Shown: positions 23,131-32,312 of the stretch, piece by piece
Layout of the letters: each line of letters begins with the position of its first letter
How positions within the stretch are numbered: the stretch's first letter is position 1
Origin: Methylophilus sp. QUAN
GTDB taxonomy: Bacteria; Pseudomonadota; Gammaproteobacteria; Burkholderiales; Methylophilaceae
Assembly: GCF_015354445.1 (NCBI RefSeq)
Contig: NZ_JADKYT010000001.1
Coordinates: 186,001 to 250,000 of the forward strand
DNA: 64,000 nucleotides
Direction of reading: 5' to 3'
Made by a program: the position numbers and the translations under genes
Notes under the pieces: model-generated
What the model was told of the DNA's origin: nothing
Databases searched by the model: none
The model's input: only the letters and a program-made list of their open reading frames with translations

Positions 23131-24220
23131 ACAATGGATAGGCCACTTTATCCGGCATATCGACTCCATTTTACTGGCCACCGTGCTCATGGTGCTGGTG
23201 GTCGCACTGATGGTGCTCTACAGCGCGTCCGGGCAGTCTATGCTCAAAGTCAATGCACAGCTCGTCAATATCGTGGTCATGATGGGCGTCATGTTACTGG
23301 TGGCCAACACACAACCACAGCATATAGAGCGTATTGCCTTACCGGCCTACCTGCTAGGCCTGTCCTTGCTGATTGCTGTCGCCCTGGTGGGAGATATCAG
23401 CCATGGCGCCAGGCGCTGGCTCAACCTAGGCGTGACCAAAATCCAGCCATCCGAACTGATGAAACTGGCCGTGCCTATCATGCTGTCCTGGTATTTCTCC
23501 AAGCGTGAGAGCATGCTGCGTACCGCAGACTATGTGGTTGCAGGGGTCATTTTGCTGGTTCCAGTCTTGCTGATCGCCAAACAACCCGACCTGGGCACCG
23601 CCACACTGGTGTTTGCTGCCGGTTTTTATGTCATCTTTTTGGCCGGACTCAGCTGGAAGTTTATTTTTGGCAGCGCCATTGCATTTGGCGCCGCATTGCC
23701 AATTTTGTGGTCCATGCTGCACGACTACCAGCGCCGCCGGGTAGAGATTCTGATCGACCCGAGCCAGGACCCGCTGGGCGCCGGTTACCATATTATCCAG
23801 GCCACCATTGCCATTGGTTCTGGCGGCAGTACCGGCAAAGGCTGGCTCAATGGCACACAGTCGCAACTCGACTTTGTGCCCGAGAGAACGACCGACTTTG
23901 TGTTTGCCGTCTTTGCTGAAGAGTTTGGCCTGGTCGGCTGCAGCCTGTTATTACTGCTATTTACCATTATTATTGGCCGCGCCTTCATTATCGCGTCACA
24001 AGCCAAGAGTACCTTTTCACGCTTGCTGGCAGGCAGCATTGCGGCGACTTTCTTTACCTATTGTTTCGTGAACATGGGCATGGTGAGCGGCATTTTGCCC
24101 GTGGTCGGGATTCCATTACCGTTGGTCAGCTATGGTGGCACGTCACTATTAACCCTAGGCCTGAGCCTGGGCTTGTTAATGAGTGTGCAATCACACAAAC
24201 GCCTGGTCGCCACAGATTAG
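23123..24220 (+). CDS. rodA: Peptidoglycan glycosyltransferase RodA
   Basis: RodA is the SEDS-family polymerase of the elongasome. The 365-residue protein has about ten membrane helices and the family's conserved sequences GARRWLNLGVTKIQPSELMK, LLIAKQPDLGTA, QSQLDFVPERTTDFVFAVFA and VVGIPLPLVSYGGTSL. The Asp in the FVPE-x-x-TDF region context is consistent with an active enzyme. The start lies within the end of the PBP2 gene, giving the usual pair. rlpA follows after 27 bases. Confidence 0.97.
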   Translation: MIRQWIGHFIRHIDSILLATVLMVLVVALMVLYSASGQSMLKVNAQLVNIVVMMGVMLLVANTQPQHIERIALPAYLLGLSLLIAVALVGDISHGARRWLNLGVTKIQPSELMKLAVPIMLSWYFSKRESMLRTADYVVAGVILLVPVLLIAKQPDLGTATLVFAAGFYVIFLAGLSWKFIFGSAIAFGAALPILWSMLHDYQRRRVEILIDPSQDPLGAGYHIIQATIAIGSGGSTGKGWLNGTQSQLDFVPERTTDFVFAVFAEEFGLVGCSLLLLLFTIIIGRAFIIASQAKSTFSRLLAGSIAATFFTYCFVNMGMVSGILPVVGIPLPLVSYGGTSLLTLGLSLGLLMSVQSHKRLVATD

Positions 24221-24247
24221 GCGCGTCAATACCGATTAAGGAACTGG

Positions 24248-25270
24248 ATGTTTTTTCACTTGCAACGGTTATGCATCATCACACTGACAATCTGGCTGGC
24301 CGCCTGTAGCAGCAGCATGCCGCCGCGGCAGACCGCGCCTTCAACGCCGCCGACAAAACCAGCAGCGAGCAACCCTGCCAACAGCGCACCCATGCCGGCC
24401 ACTAATGCTCCGGCCAGCAATGGCTCAATCATGGGTGGCCCCAAAGTGATTAACATAGACCCCAAACCTGAAAGTAGCGGCAATGCCACCGATGGCATAG
24501 ACCCGAATATTCCGCTCGAAACCACCATCACACCTAAGGTGGAGCCGATTGTCAAAGGCACGACCAAGCCGTATATCGTCAACGGTGAAACCGTGACGCC
24601 TATGTCTGACCTCAGCACGCCATACACGCAAACCGGGCATGCCTCGTGGTATGGCAAGAAGTTTCATGGCCGCAAAACCGCCAGTGGTGAACCTTATGAT
24701 ATGTTCAAACTGACCGCGGCACACCGTACGTTGCCGATTCCGAGCTATGTACGCGTTACCAACCTCAGCAATGGCAAAACCATCATGGCGCGCGTCAATG
24801 ATCGCGGGCCCTTTGGCCGTGATCGTATCATCGACTTGTCTTATGCCGCCGCCAAACAGCTGGATATCACCCGCCACGGTTCGGCCCAGGTACAGGTGAC
24901 ATTAATCGACCCCTCGCAGCCATCAGAGAGCACGGCCACAACTGCGCCACCCATAACAAACACACAAGCACTTCCGCAAGAGACAGTGCAGGTCACGCGC
25001 ACCATTACCACGGCAAAACCATTGTCGACCTTGGATGCAAATGGCGTATATGTGCAGGTAGGCGCTTTCGGCCAGGAAGAGAACGCAGACCGCCTGCAAC
25101 AGCGCATCTTCAGCGCCCTGCCCGAAACACAATCCATGCTCAACAAAGTGTATAATGGAAAAGTGTTCCAGATAGTTCTGGGGCCTTATCCAGATCACGC
25201 ATTGGCGACCCAGGCCGCCAACCAGATGCGTGACCAATTGCAGTTACCCGCGCTGATATTTTCGCGCTAG
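24248..25270 (+). CDS. rlpA: Septal ring lytic transglycosylase RlpA (lipoprotein with SPOR domain)
   Basis: RlpA cleaves naked glycan strands left by amidases at the septum. The 340-residue protein has a lipoprotein signal ending in LAAC (Cys19), a Pro/Ala/Asn-rich linker of about 75 residues, and a double-psi beta-barrel domain with GHASWYGKKFHGRKTASGE and the catalytic Asp in ARVNDRGPFGRDRIIDLS. The C-terminal SPOR domain (VYVQVGAFGQEENADRLQQR, from about residue 262) binds denuded glycan. An AAGGA ribosome binding site precedes the ATG. Its place after rodA is typical of betaproteobacteria. Confidence 0.95.
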   Translation: MFFHLQRLCIITLTIWLAACSSSMPPRQTAPSTPPTKPAASNPANSAPMPATNAPASNGSIMGGPKVINIDPKPESSGNATDGIDPNIPLETTITPKVEPIVKGTTKPYIVNGETVTPMSDLSTPYTQTGHASWYGKKFHGRKTASGEPYDMFKLTAAHRTLPIPSYVRVTNLSNGKTIMARVNDRGPFGRDRIIDLSYAAAKQLDITRHGSAQVQVTLIDPSQPSESTATTAPPITNTQALPQETVQVTRTITTAKPLSTLDANGVYVQVGAFGQEENADRLQQRIFSALPETQSMLNKVYNGKVFQIVLGPYPDHALATQAANQMRDQLQLPALIFSR

Positions 25271-25315
25271 TATTTTCCTGTGAGCTGTTTTCTCATTAAG
25301 TTTTTTTCTCGTTAA

Positions 25316-26464
25316 ATGATGACCATGTGGCGTTCTTGTATTGCTTTTCTACTTTCGATTCCTTTGATGACCGTGGCGGCAGAAGCCATCACTGGCAATG
25401 TGCCGACCCCAACGCTGGCGGCCAAAGCCTTTGTACTGCGTGATGCCAACACTGGCAGCCTGCTGGCGGCTAATAACCCGGATATGCCGGTGGAACCAGC
25501 CTCGCTCACCAAGGTGATGACGGCTTACCTGACTTTTGAGGCGGTGAAGCAAAAACGCCTGGCACTGACACAAACCTTGCCAGTCAGCCAAAAAGCCTGG
25601 AAGGTCGAAGGCTCCAAAATGTTTATCGACACCACCATGACGGTGACGGTGGATGAGCTGCTGCATGGCCTGATTATTCAGTCCGGCAACGATGCCGCCA
25701 TTACGCTGGCAGAGGGCATTGCAGGCAGTGAAGAACTGTTCGCAACCCTGATGAACAAAAAAGCCGCGGCGCTGGGCATGAAAAACAGCCACTTCGTCAA
25801 TGCCACTGGCCTGCCAGACCCGACCCACACAACGACGGCGCGTGACTTGTCCATCCTGGCCAACGCCCTGATCCGCGACTATCCGCAGGACTACGCACGT
25901 TTATACTCACAGAAGTCTTATACCTATAACAACATCACGCAGCCTAACCGCAACCGCCTGTTGTTTATCGACCCGACCGTCGACGGCATGAAGACCGGCC
26001 ACACCGAATCTGCTGGCTACTGCCTGATTTCTTCAGCCAAGCGTAGTGACTTCCGCTTGATTTCTGTAGTACTCGGCACCACTTCAGATAATGTACGCGC
26101 GGCCGAAAGCCAGAAGCTGCTGAATTTTGGTTTCCAGTTTTATGAATCCAAACTGATTTATGCGGCTGACAAAGCCATTACGCGTCAAAAAGTCTGGAAA
26201 GGCACCGAAAGCGAAGTTGATTTAACGGTCGCCAAACCAGTCTATTTAACATTACCGCAAGGTGAGTATGCCAATATGAAGGCGAACCTGCGCATTGCCA
26301 AACCACTAGAGGCGCCATTAAAAGCGCATCAAACCGTGGGCGCGGTGGACTTTAGCCTGGGTGGCAAAGTGGTGCATAGCGTGCCACTGGTCACCGTGCA
26401 TGCCGTTGAGGCCAGCAATATCTTCTCACGCATGATCGACCAGGTGCGCCTGTATTTGCAGTAA
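25316..26464 (+). CDS. dacA: D-alanyl-D-alanine carboxypeptidase (PBP5/6 family)
   Basis: This periplasmic enzyme trims the terminal D-Ala from pentapeptide stems. The 382-residue protein has a signal peptide (cleavage after about VAAEA), SxxK in PASLTKVMTAYLTFE, SxN in IQSGNDAAITLAEG and KTG in DGMKTGHTESAGYC. The C-terminal PBP5 domain ends with an amphipathic anchor (SNIFSRMIDQVRLYLQ). Three in-frame ATG codons lie close together (25316, 25319, 25325) with no clear ribosome binding site, so the exact start is open. The ybeD-lipB-lipA genes follow directly. Confidence 0.95.
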   Translation: MMTMWRSCIAFLLSIPLMTVAAEAITGNVPTPTLAAKAFVLRDANTGSLLAANNPDMPVEPASLTKVMTAYLTFEAVKQKRLALTQTLPVSQKAWKVEGSKMFIDTTMTVTVDELLHGLIIQSGNDAAITLAEGIAGSEELFATLMNKKAAALGMKNSHFVNATGLPDPTHTTTARDLSILANALIRDYPQDYARLYSQKSYTYNNITQPNRNRLLFIDPTVDGMKTGHTESAGYCLISSAKRSDFRLISVVLGTTSDNVRAAESQKLLNFGFQFYESKLIYAADKAITRQKVWKGTESEVDLTVAKPVYLTLPQGEYANMKANLRIAKPLEAPLKAHQTVGAVDFSLGGKVVHSVPLVTVHAVEASNIFSRMIDQVRLYLQ

Positions 26465-26510
26465 ACCCTTGTTGTCATAACGCTGAACGAACACAAAGGT
26501 AGGTGACCCC

Positions 26511-26798
26511 ATGACCCAGCAAGAGCAAACGCCTGCGGCGGAAGAAACCCTGATTGAGTTTCCAACCAACTTCCCGATCAAGGTCATGGGTGAAACGCAT
26601 GATGACTTCACCCTTGAAGTCACCCGTGTTATCCAGGGCCATTGGCCAGAGTTCGATACGCACCTGATCGAGATGCGTGGCAGCAGCAATGGCAAATACC
26701 TGAGTTTGACCTGCCTGGTGTATGTGACCTCCAAACCACAACTGGACGATATTTATCGCAGCCTGACCTCGCACCCGATGGTCAAGGTCGTGCTGTAA
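26511..26798 (+). CDS. ybeD: YbeD/DUF493 family protein
   Basis: The 95-residue protein belongs to the YbeD family, a small ferredoxin-like-fold domain resembling regulatory ACT domains. Conserved blocks are [31 protein letters not shown] and [21 protein letters not shown]. It lies between dacA and lipB, exactly as in Escherichia coli, where a link to lipoate metabolism has been proposed but not proven. It has no signal peptide. Confidence 0.93.
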   Translation: MTQQEQTPAAEETLIEFPTNFPIKVMGETHDDFTLEVTRVIQGHWPEFDTHLIEMRGSSNGKYLSLTCLVYVTSKPQLDDIYRSLTSHPMVKVVL

Positions 26799-26812
26799 CC
26801 AGCCTTGCCTCC

Positions 26813-27427
26813 ATGCTTGCTCTGCAAATCCGCCAGCTGGGCCTGACTGATTATGCGGCCACGCTGGCTGACATGCAGGCCTTTACCGCAGCACGTAGCC
26901 AAGACACCCCCGACCAGCTATGGATCACCGAGCATCCACCCGTCTATACCTTAGGCCTTAACCGCCGGGGGGTACGCCTGCCGCAAAACGACATCCCTGT
27001 GGTCAATGTAGACCGTGGCGGCAAGATTACCTACCACGGCCCCGGCCAGCTCATTATCTATTGCCTGATTGATCTGGCACGTAGCCACTTGAATGTGCGG
27101 CAACTTGTCTCCATCTTGGAAAACAGCCTGATAGAATTTTTGGCCGCGCATGGCATTGCCGCCGTCGCACGTGCAGATGCCCCCGGCGTGTATGTGGCAG
27201 GAAAAAAAATCGCCTCGCTGGGACTACGCCTGAAAAACCAGTGCTGCTATCATGGCCTGAGTTTGAATATAGACATGGATTTACAGCCGTTTGCCGACAT
27301 TGACCCGTGTGGTTATGCTGGCATGCAAATGACGCAAACCCGGGATTTAAATATCGCGCTGAATATGGCAGAGATCGCAGCAGATTTAACCCAACGATTG
27401 AAAGAGAAACTGACGCATGTCAGATAA
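26813..27427 (+). CDS. lipB: Octanoyl-[ACP]:protein octanoyltransferase LipB
   Basis: LipB moves the octanoyl group from acyl carrier protein to lipoyl domains, the first step of lipoate synthesis. The 204-residue product has the conserved blocks [37 protein letters not shown], and the catalytic region [20 protein letters not shown] with the essential Lys. Cys in IDPCGYAGM is the acyl-thioester residue. A longer open frame starts inside ybeD at 26642, but homology begins only at [10 protein letters not shown], so the ATG at 26813 is chosen. It overlaps lipA by eleven bases. Confidence 0.95.
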   Translation: MLALQIRQLGLTDYAATLADMQAFTAARSQDTPDQLWITEHPPVYTLGLNRRGVRLPQNDIPVVNVDRGGKITYHGPGQLIIYCLIDLARSHLNVRQLVSILENSLIEFLAAHGIAAVARADAPGVYVAGKKIASLGLRLKNQCCYHGLSLNIDMDLQPFADIDPCGYAGMQMTQTRDLNIALNMAEIAADLTQRLKEKLTHVR

Positions 27428-28412
27428 TTCCAACCAAGAGCATCCGGTCAGCGTACGCCCGGCCAAAAAAGTGGCCGGTGTCAAAGAGATAGACGCCGCC
27501 AAAACATCGCGCATCCCGATTAAAATCGTGCCGCAACCCATGCTGCGCAAGCCGGAATGGATACGCATGAAAGTGCCAGATTCGGCACGTTTCCAGGAAA
27601 TCAAACAGGTGCTGCGCGATAACAATCTGCACACCGTCTGTGAAGAAGCCAGCTGCCCCAACATAGGCGAATGCTTTAGCGGCGGCACGGCCACCTTTAT
27701 GATTCTGGGCGACATTTGCACCCGCCGTTGCCCGTTTTGCGACGTGGCACATGGCAAGCCCTTGCCACCTGACCCGAACGAACCGGAAAACCTGGCGCGC
27801 ACGATTGCACAGATGAAACTGCGTTATGTAGTCGTGACCTCGGTCGACCGTGATGACTTGCCTGACGGTGGCGCCCAACACTTTGTCGATTGTATCCGCG
27901 CCATTCGCGCGCAATCGCCGCAGATTAAAATCGAAATCCTGGTTCCTGACTTCCGTGGCCGCCTGGATGTGTCACTCAAAATCCTGCGTGAAGCGCCGCC
28001 GGACGTCATGAACCATAACCTGGAGACCGTACCACGCCTCTACAAACAGGCGCGCCCCGGCTCTGACTACCAGCACTCGCTAGACCTGCTGAAGCAATTC
28101 AGCCTGATGTACCCGGATGTGCCTACCAAATCTGGCCTCATGCTAGGACTGGGTGAAACCGACGAAGAGATTATTGAGGTTATGCGTGACTTGCGTGCGC
28201 ATAACGTCAGCATGCTCACGCTGGGGCAATACCTGCAACCCAGCGTGCACCATTTACCCGTGTTGCGCTACGTCACGCCGCAAACCTTCGACTGGTTTAA
28301 ACAACAGGCCGACGCCATGGGCTTTGACAACGCAGCCAGCGGCCCGATGGTACGCAGCAGTTATCATGCGGATCAACAAGCCCACGCCGTGATAGAACAA
28401 CCATCAGCATAA
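27417..28412 (+). CDS. lipA: Lipoyl synthase LipA
   Basis: LipA is the radical-SAM enzyme that inserts two sulphurs into the octanoyl chain. The 331-residue protein carries both clusters: the auxiliary [4Fe-4S] motif [12 protein letters not shown] and the radical-SAM motif CTRRCPFC, followed by [15 protein letters not shown]. The C-terminal SSYHA motif is seen as [11 protein letters not shown]. The start overlaps the end of lipB, consistent with coupled translation. The extended Lys/Ile-rich N-terminus is normal for proteobacteria. Confidence 0.97.
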   Translation: MSDNSNQEHPVSVRPAKKVAGVKEIDAAKTSRIPIKIVPQPMLRKPEWIRMKVPDSARFQEIKQVLRDNNLHTVCEEASCPNIGECFSGGTATFMILGDICTRRCPFCDVAHGKPLPPDPNEPENLARTIAQMKLRYVVVTSVDRDDLPDGGAQHFVDCIRAIRAQSPQIKIEILVPDFRGRLDVSLKILREAPPDVMNHNLETVPRLYKQARPGSDYQHSLDLLKQFSLMYPDVPTKSGLMLGLGETDEEIIEVMRDLRAHNVSMLTLGQYLQPSVHHLPVLRYVTPQTFDWFKQQADAMGFDNAASGPMVRSSYHADQQAHAVIEQPSA

Positions 28413-28458
28413 ATAGCGCCGACAACCCGGCCCACCAATAACAAGCACAGGAGCAAAC

Positions 28459-29769
28459 ATGGTTCCACATTTAACAACGGCTTTGAGCGGTCCACTATAC
28501 ACGCTGGAAAAACGCGTGTTGCAAGCCATGCCGGATATCGAGCACTGGTTTCGCAGCAAATGGCAGGAAATCCCCGCCCCGTTTTACGCCAGTGTAGACC
28601 TGCGCAATGCCGGGTTTAAACTGGCACCTGTTGATACTAACCTGTTCCCTGGTGGTTTTAATAACCTCAATCCTGAGTTTCTGAGCCTAGCTGTGCAAGC
28701 GGCCCAAGTGGCGGTCGAAAAAATCTGCCCGGACGCACGCCGTTTGTTGCTCATCCCGGAAAACCATACCCGCAATACCTATTACTTGCGCAACGTGGTT
28801 GAACTGTGCAATATCCTCAAAGCCGCAGGCATGGAAGTACGCGTCGGCAGCCTGTCACCTGAGATTACCGAAATCACCAAACTGGAAACCCATGACGGCC
28901 TGCCATTGATTCTGGAACCGCTGGTGCGCGTCAAAAATCGCCTGCAATTAAACGCGGCTTCGTTTGAAGGCGTGGATTATCCGGCCTTTGATAGCTGTGC
29001 TATTTTGCTCAACAACGATTTGTCCGGCGGCGTGCCAGACATGTTGCAAAACCTGGAACAAACCCTGATTCCGCCCTTGCATGCAGGCTGGTTTACCCGC
29101 CGTAAATCACAGCACTTTGCCGCTTATGACAAAGTGGTCGACGAGTTTTCGCAATTACTGCAGATCGACCCCTGGTTGCTGAATCCGTATTTTGACATTG
29201 CTAGCGGCATTGATTTTCATGCCCGCGTCGGTGAAGACTTACTGGCAGACAAAGTCGATGCTATCCTGAAAAAGATTCAGGCCAAATATGACGAATACGG
29301 CATCACACAACAACCGTTTGTCATCGTCAAAGCCGATGCTGGCACGTATGGCATGGGCATCATGAGCGTCAAATCGGCGGATGAAGTGCGCGACCTCAAC
29401 CGTAAAGCGCGCAACAAAATGTCGGTGATTAAAGAAGGCATGCAGGTGTCTGAAGTGATGATCCAGGAAGGCGTGTATACCTTTGAGAACATCAATGATG
29501 CCGTGGCCGAACCGGTGGTGTACATGATGGATCACTTTGTGATTGGTGGTTTTTACCGCGTGCACACCAGCCGCGGCATTGATGAAAACCTCAATGCGCC
29601 CGGCATGCATTTTGCCCCTCTCGCGTTTGAAAAACCCTGTACCCTGCCCGACTGTGCGGGCGCACCTGATGCGCCGCCAAACCGTTTCTATGCCTATGGC
29701 GTGGTCGCGCGCCTGGCACTGCTAGCCGCAGGCATGGAGCTGCAAGAAAACGACCCGTTGAATGATTAA
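28459..29769 (+). CDS. gshA: Glutamate-cysteine ligase, proteobacterial GshA type
   Basis: This enzyme makes gamma-glutamylcysteine, the first step of glutathione synthesis. The 436-residue protein belongs to the separate beta/deltaproteobacterial family (Pfam08886/TIGR02049 type), not the E. coli type. Recognisable blocks are YASVDLRNAGFKLAPVDTNL, FPGGFNNL, VIVKADAGTYGMGIMSVKSA and VYMMDHFVIGGFYRVHTSRG. These include the ATP-grasp-like Lys and metal residues. An AGGAG ribosome binding site precedes the ATG. gshB follows 18 bases later, so both glutathione steps are in one operon. Confidence 0.94.
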   Translation: MVPHLTTALSGPLYTLEKRVLQAMPDIEHWFRSKWQEIPAPFYASVDLRNAGFKLAPVDTNLFPGGFNNLNPEFLSLAVQAAQVAVEKICPDARRLLLIPENHTRNTYYLRNVVELCNILKAAGMEVRVGSLSPEITEITKLETHDGLPLILEPLVRVKNRLQLNAASFEGVDYPAFDSCAILLNNDLSGGVPDMLQNLEQTLIPPLHAGWFTRRKSQHFAAYDKVVDEFSQLLQIDPWLLNPYFDIASGIDFHARVGEDLLADKVDAILKKIQAKYDEYGITQQPFVIVKADAGTYGMGIMSVKSADEVRDLNRKARNKMSVIKEGMQVSEVMIQEGVYTFENINDAVAEPVVYMMDHFVIGGFYRVHTSRGIDENLNAPGMHFAPLAFEKPCTLPDCAGAPDAPPNRFYAYGVVARLALLAAGMELQENDPLND

Positions 29770-29787
29770 ATACCGCCGAGGCGCATA

Positions 29788-30723
29788 ATGAAACTGCTGT
29801 TTATTCTGGATCCGCTGGCATCACTCAAAAGCTACAAAGACACCAGCCTCGCTATCATGCGCGCCGCCCAGGCACGTGGCCACGCAGTCTATGTGTGTGA
29901 ACAGCACGACTGGCACCTGCAACGCGAAACCGTGCGAGTAGATGCCCAGTCTTTTGCCTTTGTTGAAGATGGCGGTTGGCAAACCGGTGAAAAAACCACG
30001 CAAGCACCGCACAGCTTTGATGCCGTGCTCATGCGCAAAGACCCGCCGTTTGATAACGAATACCTCTACAGCACCTATTTACTCGAACTGGCGCAACAAC
30101 AAGGCGCACGCATCCTCAACGACCCGGCCGCCATTCGTGGCTGGAACGAAAAATTATCGGTGACCCGTTTTGCGCAATTCACGCCACCGTTTATCGTCAC
30201 CAGCAAACAGGAAAAAATACTGGCCTTTTTGGCCGAACATGAGGACATTATCGTCAAGCCTCTTGATGGCATGGGCGGCAGTGGTATTTTCCGTTTGCGT
30301 AAAGATGACCCGAATATCTACGCCATCCTCGAAACGCTGACCCGATTTGAAACGCAAACCATTATGGTGCAGCGCTATATTCCCGAGATTAGCAAAGGTG
30401 ATAAACGCATCCTGATCATCAATGGCGAACCGCTCCCCTACGCACTCGCGCGCATCCCCAAAACAGGCGAGACCCGTGGCAACCTGGCCGCTGGCGGTAA
30501 AGGGGTTGCCCAAGCACTAAGCGCACGCGACCAGGAAATCGCTGAAACTGTAGGCAAAATACTCAAACAACACGGCCTGTTTTTAGTCGGGCTCGATGTG
30601 ATTGGTGACTATTTAACCGAAGTAAATGTCACCAGCCCCACCGGCATGGTGGAAATTGCCGCGCAAACAGACTGTGACCCCGCCAAGGTGATGGTGGAAG
30701 CGCTGGAAAAACTCACGGCCTAG
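29788..30723 (+). CDS. gshB: Glutathione synthase
   Basis: GshB adds glycine to gamma-glutamylcysteine. The 311-residue ATP-grasp protein has the conserved stretches LFILDPLASLKSYKDTSLAI, VLMRKDPPFDNEYLYSTYLL, IVKPLDGMGGSGIFRL and the C-terminal GLDVIGDYLTEVNVTSPTG. Its size matches E. coli GshB (about 316 residues). It follows gshA directly. Glutathione is needed in methylotrophs for formaldehyde handling and peroxide defence; a specific link to the genes here is not shown. Confidence 0.96.
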   Translation: MKLLFILDPLASLKSYKDTSLAIMRAAQARGHAVYVCEQHDWHLQRETVRVDAQSFAFVEDGGWQTGEKTTQAPHSFDAVLMRKDPPFDNEYLYSTYLLELAQQQGARILNDPAAIRGWNEKLSVTRFAQFTPPFIVTSKQEKILAFLAEHEDIIVKPLDGMGGSGIFRLRKDDPNIYAILETLTRFETQTIMVQRYIPEISKGDKRILIINGEPLPYALARIPKTGETRGNLAAGGKGVAQALSARDQEIAETVGKILKQHGLFLVGLDVIGDYLTEVNVTSPTGMVEIAAQTDCDPAKVMVEALEKLTA

Positions 30724-30748
30724 GGCGATAAAAACATAACCCTTACGC

Positions 30749-30767
30749 AAACTTGATTATCAAGTTT
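30749..30767. promoter_or_regulatory. Perfect 8-bp dyad upstream of dadA, possible operator
   Basis: AAACTTGATTATCAAGTTT has exact 8-base arms around a TTA centre. It lies 67 bases before the dadA start. There is no T tract, so it is not a convincing terminator for gshB. An operator for a dimeric regulator is the likelier reading. Confidence 0.45.
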
Positions 30768-30833
30768 GATAATATGGCTGATGTCATTTAAAACATAAGT
30801 GATATCGTCAGTTGCAGTCGTAGGAGTGTCATC

Positions 30834-32108
30834 ATGCGTGTGTTGGTGCTGGGTTCTGGTGTGATTGGTGTAACAAGTGCTTATTACCTGGCATTAAAAG
30901 GATTTGAAGTCACCGTCATCGACCGCCAGCCAGCGGTTGGCCTGGAAACCAGCTTTGCCAATGCAGGCCAAATCTCACCGGGCTATGCGGCGCCTTGGGC
31001 AGGCCCAGACGTTCCGCTCAAAGCCCTCAAATGGCTGTTTCAACGCCATGCCCCACTCTCGCTCAAACCCGATTTCAGCTTATGGCAACTGCAATGGATT
31101 GCGCAATTTCTAGGCAATTGCTCCACCGCGCGTTACGACCTCAACAAATCACGCATGGTGCGCCTGGCAGAATACAGCCGCGACTGCTTGCGCACCTTGC
31201 GTACCAATACCGGCATCCAATATGAAGCGCGTAGCCGCGGTACGCTGCAAGTCTTCCGCACACCTAAACAACTGGCCGCTGAAGCTAAGGATATTGCCGT
31301 GCTCAGCCGCATGGGCGTGCCTTTTGAGCACCTGGACCCTACAGGCTGCACGCGCATTGAGCCTGCACTGGCGCACGTGCAAGACCAGTTGCTGGGTGGC
31401 TTGTATTTGCCCGGTGATGAAACTGGCGATTGCCAGCTATTTACCTCACGGCTGGCGCTAGAAGCACAAACACTAGGCGTGCAATTCAGGCAAGACATCG
31501 CTATCGAGCGCCTGATCACACAACAAGGCCAGTTACTTGGTGTAGAAGTTAAAAATGCGCATGGTACCGACACTTTGATGGCAGATCATTATGTGGTCGC
31601 CCTGGGCAGCTACTCACGTCAGCTCATGCAAGGATTAGGCTTGAATCTGCCGGTGTATCCAGTCAAAGGCTATTCCCTGACCGTACCGATTATGCATGCT
31701 GATGCTGCCCCTGTCTCGACAGTGATGGATGAAACCTACAAAGTGGCGATTACCCGCTTTGATCAACGTATCCGCATAGGGGGCATGGCGGAACTGGCTG
31801 GTTTTGACCTGACCCTCAACCCACGCCGACGCCAAACACTGGAGATGGTCTTAAATGGATTATTTCCACATGCAGGGGATATATCACAAGCGTTGTTCTG
31901 GACTGGATTACGCCCAATGACACCGGATGGCACCCCTATTATTGGCCAGGCAGATTCCCGCTATCCGAATGTATGGCTGAATACCGGCCATGGCACTTTG
32001 GGCTGGACCATGGCCTGCGGTTCTGGCCAAGTGCTGGCTGACCTGATGGCGCATGAGAAAACTGCCATAGAGACGCAAGACCTGCCCCTTTCACGCTACC
32101 AAAAGTAA
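30834..32108 (+). CDS. dadA: D-amino acid dehydrogenase small subunit-like FAD oxidoreductase
   Basis: DadA oxidises D-amino acids such as D-alanine to keto acids and passes electrons to the respiratory chain. The 424-residue protein starts with the FAD dinucleotide-binding motif [19 protein letters not shown] and shows the DadA blocks [29 protein letters not shown] and [16 protein letters not shown], ending with [15 protein letters not shown]. Length agrees with E. coli DadA (432). An AGGAG ribosome binding site precedes the ATG. No racemase gene is adjacent. Its job may be recycling D-Ala freed by wall enzymes, which is inference. Confidence 0.92.
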   Translation: MRVLVLGSGVIGVTSAYYLALKGFEVTVIDRQPAVGLETSFANAGQISPGYAAPWAGPDVPLKALKWLFQRHAPLSLKPDFSLWQLQWIAQFLGNCSTARYDLNKSRMVRLAEYSRDCLRTLRTNTGIQYEARSRGTLQVFRTPKQLAAEAKDIAVLSRMGVPFEHLDPTGCTRIEPALAHVQDQLLGGLYLPGDETGDCQLFTSRLALEAQTLGVQFRQDIAIERLITQQGQLLGVEVKNAHGTDTLMADHYVVALGSYSRQLMQGLGLNLPVYPVKGYSLTVPIMHADAAPVSTVMDETYKVAITRFDQRIRIGGMAELAGFDLTLNPRRRQTLEMVLNGLFPHAGDISQALFWTGLRPMTPDGTPIIGQADSRYPNVWLNTGHGTLGWTMACGSGQVLADLMAHEKTAIETQDLPLSRYQK

Positions 32109-32165
32109 ACGCTACACAAATAACCACTCACCCTTCCAAAGCATCATTTTCTTTAGCTTTTCGAT

Positions 32166-32183
32166 ATTCCCTATTGGGTATAA
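32166..32183. promoter_or_regulatory. Imperfect dyad upstream of the TonB receptor gene
   Basis: TATTCCCTATTGGGTATA has arms TATTCCC and GGGTATA with one mismatch. It lies about 130 bases before the GTG start in the 204-base gap after dadA. It does not match the Fur consensus. It is listed as a possible operator only. Confidence 0.3.
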
Positions 32184-32312
32184 CGATGCTAAAATCCATG
32201 ATGGCTTAAGGGGTAAGAAAGATCAACGCTCATCGCGCCACACGCTATTCCCATATGGATATATTGAAGATTTTTCTTATAAAAACAATACTGCAACGAG
32301 AGGACAACCATC

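Noticed and set aside
26642-26812. 57-codon N-terminal extension of lipB starting inside ybeD
   Set aside because: The extension lies entirely over ybeD in another frame and has no LipB similarity. Homology begins at the ATG at 26813.
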